Source: DATAQC01 sp038232455 (GTDB taxonomy: Bacteria; Actinomycetota; Acidimicrobiia; Acidimicrobiales; AC-14). From it: DNA of 13,510 nucleotides. The notes beneath the pieces are model-generated. The model ran no database searches, was not told where the DNA came from, and was given only the letters and a program-made list of their open reading frames with translations. A program made the position numbers and the translations under genes. Position 1 is the first letter of the stretch. Every line of letters starts with the position of its first letter. The DNA is taken from assembly GCA_038232455.1 (NCBI GenBank), contig JBBSHU010000081.1:1-13510 (forward strand), written 5' to 3'. This document shows, piece by piece, positions 6,159-13,510 of this stretch.

Positions 6159-6548
6159 GAGTCGATATTCGCGAGGTCGAATAGCTCGGGGGAACCTGGG
6201 CTGACGCCTGACGGGGACCAAGGCTCCGAGCGCGACCACCAGCCGGGCGAGCCGCTGAGGATCGGCTACCAGAGGGCCATCCGCACCCATTCGGCTGCCA
6301 TCGCCGACTTTCTCGAGCAGGAGAGCGAGGCGGAGCTGGCGCGGGCCGACACCGTCGTCGTCGGCGACCGCCTCACCCACCGTCGGCGGCGCACCGGGAG
6401 CCTTAGCTCAGCCGCCGGTCGTACGGCCAGGACCGGGTTCTGCCTCCCCCGGTCGGGCAGTCCGGTACCCTTGGTACCCGAGTGGTGCACAGTTTCTCGG
6501 CACGCTCAGAGAGACCGAACGTGTCAAATGCAGCCGGCAAGACCGTAA
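6159..6548 (+). other. Coding-like fragment without a standard start, in an otherwise gene-free stretch
   Basis: The interval 6108-6481 holds no complete gene. One plus-strand frame is open from 6159 to the TAA at 6546-6548. Within about 6201-6375 it looks like protein: EPLRIGYQRAIRTHSAAIAD, then FLEQESEAELARADTVVVGD. Past 6375 it becomes Arg- and Ser-rich and looks non-coding. There is no ATG, GTG or TTG in frame before this segment, although GGTAGGAG at 6154-6161 resembles a Shine-Dalgarno. It may be a gene broken by a frameshift at its 5' end, or chance. The same interval carries two GGTACC palindromes, 9 bases apart, at 6464-6469 and 6473-6478. Confidence 0.3.
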
Positions 6549-7882
6549 ACGGCGCGGCCGAGCTCGACGACGAAGTTTTCGACCGGGCGCCGACACCGAC
6601 GGTGCTGGTCCGGGCCGACCCCGACCATGCCGGGCGGTTCTTCCGGGCCAACCAGGCGATGTGCGCGCTCGTGGGCGGTGGCCCGGAATACCTCCTGGCC
6701 CAGACTCTCGCGGGCTTCTTCGACCGCCCCGACCGGGCGGCCGCCGCAGCCATGGACGGGCTCCTCGGCGGCGCTCCGGCCGGATGTGAGTTCGAGGCCC
6801 GGTTCCACCGTGCCGACGGAGCCGCCCGGGTGGCCCACGTGCTCGGTTCGCCCGTGTCCCCGGGCTCGGGGGCGCCGCCGTACGCGATCGTCCAGATGCA
6901 CGACGTCAGTGACCAGAGGGCAGCCGACGCGACACAGCGCCAGCTGGCGTCCCTGGTGGAGTCGTCGGACGACGCCATCATCGGCATGACGCTAACGGGC
7001 ACGATCCTGAGCTGGAACCGTGGCGCCGAGTCCCTCTGGGGCTACACCGCCGGGGAAGCCGTGGGCCGGTCCATCTTCATGCTGGTCCCCAACGACCGTA
7101 TGCAGGAGGTACCGGCCTTCCTGCCCCGCGTCCGGCGGGGCCAGCGGGTGACGCGCAAGGAGACCGTGCGCATGGCCAAGAACGGGACCGCGCTCGACGT
7201 GTCGTTGACCATCTCGCCAATCGCGGGCCCGGACGGCGACGTCACCGGCATGGTGGTGGTCGCCCGGGACATCACCGGCCAGAAGCGCATCGAGGCCGAG
7301 CTCCGGCACACCAGCCGCTACTTCGAGCTGTCTCGGGACATGGTCTGCACCGCCGGGTTGGACGGCCGGTTCCGCCAGCTGAACGGCACCTGGACCGCGG
7401 TACTCGGATGGTCGGAGGAGGAGCTGCGCTCCCGCCCGTTCGTGGACTTCGTCCACCCCGATGACCGGGAGGCCACCATCCGTGAGACCGGGAGGCTGGC
7501 CGATGGCGCGACGACCGTCGGCTTCATCAACCGCTACGCGACCAGGGCGGGGGGGTGGCGCTGGATCGACTGGAACGCCAGCACCGCCCCCGACGCGGAG
7601 CTCATCTACGCCACCGCTCGCGACGTCACCGACCGGGTGATCGCGGAGGCCACCCAGGCGGCGAGCGAGGCCCGGCTCCGCCAGATCCTCGAGGTCACCC
7701 ACGACGCCTTCATCGCCATGGACGCCGCAGGCGTCATCACGGCATGGAACCCCGCGGCCGCGGCCACCTTCGGGTGGACGGCGCCAGAGGCCCTGGGTCG
7801 GGATCTCGCCGACACAATCCTTCCTGTGCGCCACCGCGGGCGCCACCGGGCCGGGGTCGCCCATTTCCTGGCCACCGGGTGA
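6482..7882 (+). CDS. Multi-PAS sensor, N-terminal part of a hybrid histidine kinase split by a frameshift
   Basis: This frame gives 466 residues from GTG 6482; the in-frame GTG at 6521 (SNAAGKTVNGAAELDD) is an equally possible start. It contains three complete PAS domains, at about residues 33-140, 152-268 and 277-390, and the first half of a fourth (ARLRQILEVTHDAFIAMDAA, then GVITAWNPAAAATFGW). Each PAS shows the usual 'W-N-x-x-A-E-x-x-x-G-Y' or 'Y-x-x-x-x-R-D-x-T' landmarks. There are no transmembrane helices, so sensing is cytosolic. The frame stops at TGA 7880-7882 in the middle of PAS4, and the rest of that domain continues at once in the next frame. One extra G in the GGG at 7877-7879 accounts for it: without that base, ATG-EGSVLGRRIE reads through. 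Ligands or cofactors of the PAS domains are unknown. Confidence 0.85.
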   Translation: MVHSFSARSERPNVSNAAGKTVNGAAELDDEVFDRAPTPTVLVRADPDHAGRFFRANQAMCALVGGGPEYLLAQTLAGFFDRPDRAAAAAMDGLLGGAPAGCEFEARFHRADGAARVAHVLGSPVSPGSGAPPYAIVQMHDVSDQRAADATQRQLASLVESSDDAIIGMTLTGTILSWNRGAESLWGYTAGEAVGRSIFMLVPNDRMQEVPAFLPRVRRGQRVTRKETVRMAKNGTALDVSLTISPIAGPDGDVTGMVVVARDITGQKRIEAELRHTSRYFELSRDMVCTAGLDGRFRQLNGTWTAVLGWSEEELRSRPFVDFVHPDDREATIRETGRLADGATTVGFINRYATRAGGWRWIDWNASTAPDAELIYATARDVTDRVIAEATQAASEARLRQILEVTHDAFIAMDAAGVITAWNPAAAATFGWTAPEALGRDLADTILPVRHRGRHRAGVAHFLATG

Positions 7883-7910
7883 GGGCTCGGTCCTGGGCCG
7901 GCGGATCGAG

Positions 7911-9632
<1,722 letters not shown>

Positions 9633-9758
9633 CCGCCGCACGCGGCCCGGGAGAACTGGTCTCGTACAGCTCGCGATGCTGCTCGCTGAGGGACCGGACT
9701 AGCGCCGGCACGGTCTGGAGGGGGTGGGGACGTTCGGTCCGCTCGGGTATCGTCATCA

Positions 9759-9905
9759 ATGACCACTTTGAAGATCGGAGTGTCCTTACCCGCCGGAGCT
9801 TGTTCGCTGGCGAACTTGGGTCTGTCATTCGTGGAAGGTGCGCCGAGCCCTCGCACGGGCGGTCGGTCACAGGTTCCCCTCAGTAGAGAACTCCCTCGTT
9901 CGTGA
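9759..9905 (+). CDS. Doubtful 48-residue leader ORF before the HPt/receiver gene
   Basis: The 269 bases between the kinase and the HPt gene contain no recognised gene. ATG 9759 begins MTTLKIGVSLPAGACSLANL and ends at TGA 9903-9905, which overlaps the GTG start of the next gene by 4 bases (GTGA). That overlap suggests coupled translation. Against it: no Shine-Dalgarno, a TTA codon that is rare in this GC-rich DNA, and a C terminus that looks random. The interval also carries the short palindrome GTTCGC-TG-GCGAAC at 9802-9815. Confidence 0.25.
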   Translation: MTTLKIGVSLPAGACSLANLGLSFVEGAPSPRTGGRSQVPLSRELPRS

Positions 9906-11902
9906 GCGGACACCCCGGTCAGGGCGACTCTGCTCGGGCTCTTGACGAGGTCCGGGTCGAGGTCGACCTTTCTGGAATCTGGCTGGCGTCGCGCGGGGTC
10001 CTCCAAGAGCAGGTCAACGTGATCGAGCGAGCAGTCGTGGCCGGCATCGAGCGTCGCCTCGACCCCGAGCGCCAGCGGGACGCCGGGAGGGAGGCTCACA
10101 AGCTGGCGGGATCCCTGGGCACGTTCGGGTTCGACGACGCCAGCCGCCTGGCCCGGGCGCTGGAACTGGCCCTCTCCGCCACCGAGCTGCTCGAACCTGT
10201 CCCGGCACTGGACCTGTCGCGATTGGTCGTCGACCTACAGGCCGAGTTGACCCTCCCGCTCCCGGCACGGTTCGGCGGACCGCCCTCGGCCACGACTCAC
10301 GGCGGCGGGAGGACCCTGTTGGTGGTGGATGCCGACGGGGACGAGCCTCGGCGGGTGATCGAGGCTGCCGCCGGACAAGGACTGCGCGCCGTATCGATCA
10401 CGACGCTCGGGGCCGCCCGTCAGCTGATCGCCTCCGCCCCACCGGACGTTGTGGTCGTCGACGCGGATGTCGACGCCGAAAGCGAGGTGGCTGCGTTCCT
10501 GACCGAGCTTGCTCGCCAGCAGCCCGTCATCCCCACCGTGGTGCTCGTGGGCCACGCCGGCCTCAGCGAGCGGGTGCGGGCGGCGCGGGCCGGGGCGCTG
10601 GTCGTCCTCGAGAAGCCGGCGCCGCCCGATACCGTCGTCCTGGCCGTGTCGCGTCTGCTGGCACGAGAGCAGGCCACCGCCACCGTGCTGGCCGTGGACG
10701 ACGACCCGACGTTCCTCGTCCTCATTAGCGAGCTGTTGGGCGTACATGGTCTGTCAGTCGAGTGCCTCGAGGACACCAGTCGCCTTTGGACCGCCCTGGA
10801 GGCTGTCGAGCCCGACCTCCTCTTGCTCGACAACGACATGCCGGGCGTCGACGGCATCTCATTGTGTCGGGCCATCCGCAGCGACGAGCGCTGGGCCCAG
10901 CTCCCGGTCGTGTTCCTCTCTGGCTCAGGGTCGCCGGAGGTCGTGCGGGCCATGTTCAGCGCCGGCGCTGACGACTTCATATCCAAGCCCGTATCGGCAG
11001 ACGACCTCGTCAACCGGCTGGCCAACCGTATCCGGCGCAGCCGGGCCCAGACCGAGCGGCCCGGCATCGACCCCGTGACCGGGCTGCCCAGCGCCGGCGC
11101 CTTCGTCGAAGACGCGAACCGCCTGCTGGGCCTGGCCCTGCGGGACGCCCGTCCCGCTGTCCTCGCGGTGACGGAGATCGACCCACCGCACGAGCCTGCG
11201 CTCGTCGCCCTTGGGCGGCTCCTCCGCCAGACGGCCGAGACCGGGGACGCAGTCGGCGCCTGGTCGGGCGGCCGGCTGGCGGCGCTCCTGTACGGGATCA
11301 CAGGGCTCGAAGCCCAAGCCCACCTTGGACGGGTCCTCGATGCTGCTCGGGTCGCGGGCGGGGCCGCCCCGTCCCGCGCCATCGTGGGCGTGGCCGCCTA
11401 CCCTGACGACGGCTCGGATGTCCGGGCCCTGGGCGTGGCCGCCGAGACTGCGCTGGGACGGGCGCGTCAGGCGACCGGGGACGCGGTCGAGCTCTACGCG
11501 CTCCCCGGCCGGGGTCGCGCTGAGGTCGTCGACGTACTGTTGGTCGACGACGACCATGCGCTGGGCACCCTCGTCGTGCACGCCCTCTCGGCGCGAGGTT
11601 GGAGCCTCCGGTGGGTGCAGGACGGGGCGGAAGCCGTGGAACTGCTCGACGACCCGGGCTTCAGAGCCCGGGTCGTCCTCCTCGACGTCGGCCTGCCCGG
11701 CCTCGACGGGCTCTCGGTGCTCCGTCATCTCGCCCAGCGGGGGCAGTTGGCCGCGACCCGGGTGGTAATGCTCACCGTCCGAGCTAACGAGGGCGAAGTG
11801 CTCCAGGCACTTGACCTGGGTGCCTTCGACCACGTGGCCAAGCCCTTCAGCGTGGCGGTGCTCGTCCACCGCGTTCGCCGAGCTATCGAGGCGAGCGGAT
11901 GA
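9902..11902 (+). CDS. HPt - receiver-like - receiver - degenerate GGDEF - receiver protein
   Basis: A 666-residue product from GTG 9902. Domains in order: HPt at about 30-115 with GREAHKLAGSLGTFGF (phospho-acceptor His66); receiver-like domain at about 137-255 with LLVVDAD, possible acceptor D187 and EKP, but lacking the conserved Thr/Ser (LVGHAG), so partly degenerate; full receiver at about 261-378 with AVDDD, acceptor D310 in LLLLDNDMPG, FLSGSG and ISKP; GGDEF-like domain at about 385-540 with the usual entry DPVTGLPSAGAF, but SGGRL at 455-459 where GGDEF should be; third full receiver at about 544-660 with LVDDD, acceptor D595 in LLDVGLPG, MLT and AKPF. No DNA-binding domain, signal peptide or membrane helix. 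It probably takes phosphate from the preceding hybrid kinase. Diguanylate cyclase activity is not expected. Confidence 0.9.
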   Translation: MSGHPGQGDSARALDEVRVEVDLSGIWLASRGVLQEQVNVIERAVVAGIERRLDPERQRDAGREAHKLAGSLGTFGFDDASRLARALELALSATELLEPVPALDLSRLVVDLQAELTLPLPARFGGPPSATTHGGGRTLLVVDADGDEPRRVIEAAAGQGLRAVSITTLGAARQLIASAPPDVVVVDADVDAESEVAAFLTELARQQPVIPTVVLVGHAGLSERVRAARAGALVVLEKPAPPDTVVLAVSRLLAREQATATVLAVDDDPTFLVLISELLGVHGLSVECLEDTSRLWTALEAVEPDLLLLDNDMPGVDGISLCRAIRSDERWAQLPVVFLSGSGSPEVVRAMFSAGADDFISKPVSADDLVNRLANRIRRSRAQTERPGIDPVTGLPSAGAFVEDANRLLGLALRDARPAVLAVTEIDPPHEPALVALGRLLRQTAETGDAVGAWSGGRLAALLYGITGLEAQAHLGRVLDAARVAGGAAPSRAIVGVAAYPDDGSDVRALGVAAETALGRARQATGDAVELYALPGRGRAEVVDVLLVDDDHALGTLVVHALSARGWSLRWVQDGAEAVELLDDPGFRARVVLLDVGLPGLDGLSVLRHLAQRGQLAATRVVMLTVRANEGEVLQALDLGAFDHVAKPFSVAVLVHRVRRAIEASG

Positions 11903-11924
11903 CCCATAGGGAGCACGTCGGCCG

Positions 11925-13004
11925 TTGATTGCTTCGGTGATCTCGCTTCCGCTCCTTCGCGCCTTCCTCACTGTCGAAGTGGCGGTCGCGCTCGTCGCGC
12001 TCGTCGCGGTCGCCGTCCACGGCCTGTGCCTGTGGTGCCGGCAGCGGGCCGACGGCCCCCGCCTGGCCCAGGGTTACGCCGCCCTGGCCGCTGTGATCGA
12101 CGAGGACCGGGGCCCGGACGAAGACCGGATGGCGGAGCTCCGCCGCCTTCCTCGCCGCGTCCAACAACGCCTCGTCGAGGAGCTGGCCGTGAGCCTGACC
12201 GGGCAGGAGGGGGACCTGCTGGGTACCGTGGCGCAGTCGCTGGGGCTGGTGGCGGCGGCCCAGCGCCGGAGCAGAAGCCGATGGTGGTGGCGACGGCTGC
12301 TGGGAGCCCACCAGCTCAACGTCTACGGCCGCGGCACCGAGGTCCTGTCCCGGCTGTTCGACGACTCCCATCCGGCGGTGCGGGCCCAGGTCATCGAGTG
12401 GGCGGGCGACGCCCGGCGCGAGGAGCTGGCGGGGCCGCTGGTGTCGTCGCTGCAGGATCCCTCGGCGCTCTGCCGACACACCGCTGCCGACAGCATCCTG
12501 CGCGCCGGTGCCGCACTGGTCGACGCCCTCGCCCGGGAGCTGTCCTCACGGTCCGGGCGGGAGCGCGCAGACCTCCTCGCCGTTCTTGCCCGGCGGCCCG
12601 ACCCCCGGTACCTTCCGGCCTCCCTCGCCGGACTCGCCGACGACCTACCGGCCGTTCGAGCCGCGGCCGTCGCCGTGCTGGGCGGCGTGGGGGGCCCCGA
12701 GGCAGGCTCCGCCATGGAGTCCCTCCTGGTCGACCCCAACGCGGCGGTTCGGGCCGCGGCCGCCGACGGACTCCGGCGACTGGGTCACGAGCGCTCCGCC
12801 CCCGGCCTGGCCCCTCTCCTGCGAGACCCGTCGTTCGCCGTGCGCCGTGCCGCGGGCGCGGCCCTCGCCTCTCTTGGGCCGGGCGGCACCCTGCTGCTCC
12901 GCCGCTACACCTCGGACGAGGACCAGTCCGCGGCCGACATGGCCCGCTACTCCCTCGACGTGGCCGCCTTGGGCACGTCGGGGGCGGGCCTGGGCGGGCA
13001 ATGA
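11925..13004 (+). CDS. Membrane-anchored HEAT-repeat protein
   Basis: A 359-residue product from TTG 11925 (AGGGAG at 11908-11913 lies 11 bases upstream); an in-frame GTG at 11937 is the alternative. Residues about 13-37 form one transmembrane helix (FLTVEVAVALVALVAVAVHG), leaving the remainder on one face of the membrane, cytosolic if the basic CRQRADG that follows is positive-inside. Residues about 140-335 form repeated helix pairs of the HEAT or PBS-lyase type: HPAVRAQVIEWAGDARREEL, LPAVRAAAVAVLGGVGGPEA, NAAVRAAAADGLRRLGHERS, SFAVRRAAGAALASLG. These scaffold domains bind other proteins. The stop overlaps the glycosyltransferase ATG by 4 bases (ATGA), so the two are very likely translated together; a role as an adaptor between the signalling proteins and the glycosyltransferase is inferred. 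Confidence 0.85.
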   Translation: MIASVISLPLLRAFLTVEVAVALVALVAVAVHGLCLWCRQRADGPRLAQGYAALAAVIDEDRGPDEDRMAELRRLPRRVQQRLVEELAVSLTGQEGDLLGTVAQSLGLVAAAQRRSRSRWWWRRLLGAHQLNVYGRGTEVLSRLFDDSHPAVRAQVIEWAGDARREELAGPLVSSLQDPSALCRHTAADSILRAGAALVDALARELSSRSGRERADLLAVLARRPDPRYLPASLAGLADDLPAVRAAAVAVLGGVGGPEAGSAMESLLVDPNAAVRAAAADGLRRLGHERSAPGLAPLLRDPSFAVRRAAGAALASLGPGGTLLLRRYTSDEDQSAADMARYSLDVAALGTSGAGLGGQ

Positions 13005-13510
13005 TCGGCGACTTCGCCCGCGCCGTCCTTGTCACCTTCGACTGGGTGATCCTCGGATACTTCGCGCTCGTCAACACCGTGTACCTGCTTCTGCTCCTCA
13101 GCGCCGCCTGGGAGATGCGCGACCACCTCCTCCTCGGCCGGAGCGAACGGCGGTGGCGGGTCCTCCAGTCCGACGTCGCCCCGCCCATCTCGGTGCTCGC
13201 TCCCGCCCACAACGAAGCGTCGACCATCGCCGGCAGCGTCGGCGTAATGCTCGGGCTGGCCTATCCGAATCTCGAGGTGGTAGTGGTCAACGACGGGTCG
13301 AGCGACGAGACGCTCCCCATCCTGATCGAGAGCTTCGCCCTCGTGCCGGTCCACCCCGTCTTCCGCCGTCAGGTGGAGACCGAGCCGGTCACGGCCTTGT
13401 ACCGCTCCCGGTCCCATCCCCACCTCGTGGTCGTCGACAAGGAGAAGGGCGGCAAGGCCGATGCCCTCAACGCCGGTCTCAACCTGGCCACCGGGCGACT
13501 CGTCTGCGCG
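13001..13510 (+). CDS. Family 2 glycosyltransferase, membrane-bound, N-terminal part, cut by window edge
   Basis: The ATG at 13001 overlaps the previous stop (ATGA), and 170 codons are open to the window end. One transmembrane helix lies at about residues 15-37 (WVILGYFALVNTVYLLLLLS). The catalytic GT-A domain then starts with PPISVLAPAHNEASTIAGSV (61-80), strand LEVVVVNDGSSDET with the nucleotide-sugar-binding Asp98, and DKEKGGKADALNAGL (146-160), which precedes the missing metal-binding DxD. This layout is that of processive polysaccharide synthases of the IcaA/PgaC and cellulose or hyaluronan synthase group. It should polymerise or transfer sugars at the inner membrane for an exported polysaccharide. 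The specific sugar is not visible. Co-expression with the HEAT protein is strongly suggested. Confidence 0.92.
   Translation, partial: MIGDFARAVLVTFDWVILGYFALVNTVYLLLLLSAAWEMRDHLLLGRSERRWRVLQSDVAPPISVLAPAHNEASTIAGSVGVMLGLAYPNLEVVVVNDGSSDETLPILIESFALVPVHPVFRRQVETEPVTALYRSRSHPHLVVVDKEKGGKADALNAGLNLATGRLVCA

Noticed and set aside
9802..9815. GTTCGC-TG-GCGAAC as a LexA (SOS) or ClgR site
   Set aside because: The actinobacterial SOS box has the opposite half-site order (CGAAC then GTTCG), and the spacing does not fit the ClgR pattern; a 6-bp arm palindrome can occur by chance.

Overview
The window is about 13.5 kb of high-GC DNA with frequent GTG/TTG starts, few strong Shine-Dalgarno sites, short ATGA/GTGA gene overlaps and one apparently leaderless promoter. 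That style fits an actinobacterium; an uncultured Acidimicrobiia-like lineage is my guess and is not proven by the sequence. No rRNA, tRNA, CRISPR array or insertion sequence was recognised.

Left part (1-3885). The N-terminal half of Lon protease runs off the left edge on the minus strand. It is divergent from a 64-residue SH3-like protein. The gap between them is rich in structure: a 10-bp inverted repeat that overlaps the lon ribosome-binding site, four 24-bp tandem repeats, and a perfect 11-bp inverted repeat. Next comes a minus-strand drug-efflux operon: a DHA2-type MFS transporter followed by a TetR repressor with a 4-bp overlap. In front of it lies a 30-bp two-tier dyad touching a perfect TATAAT, placed so that the transcript should start at the MFS ATG. 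A short single-helix membrane protein may be encoded divergently.

Middle part (3895-6548). This is a damaged minus-strand stretch. It holds a lipoprotein gene with two compensating frameshifts, the 3' part of a secreted-protein gene with a stop and a frameshift, and the first 75 or so codons of a FAD-dependent oxidoreductase with two frameshifts, joined directly to that secreted-protein fragment. Either this is a decaying, recombined locus or it is a poorly assembled stretch. A plus-strand gene with faint FmdE-like features follows, then about 370 bases holding only a start-less coding-like fragment.

Right part (6482-13510). This is a plus-strand signalling and cell-surface cluster. A large hybrid histidine kinase (four PAS domains, HisKA, HATPase, two receivers) is split in its fourth PAS domain by one extra G. 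The kinase has no HPt domain; the next gene supplies one at its N terminus, followed by a degenerate receiver, a full receiver, a GGDEF-like domain that has lost its signature, and a third receiver. A membrane-anchored HEAT-repeat protein and a family 2 glycosyltransferase, overlapping by 4 bp, come next. I read this as a possible phosphorelay whose output acts on polysaccharide synthesis through protein contacts, because no DNA-binding output domain is visible.
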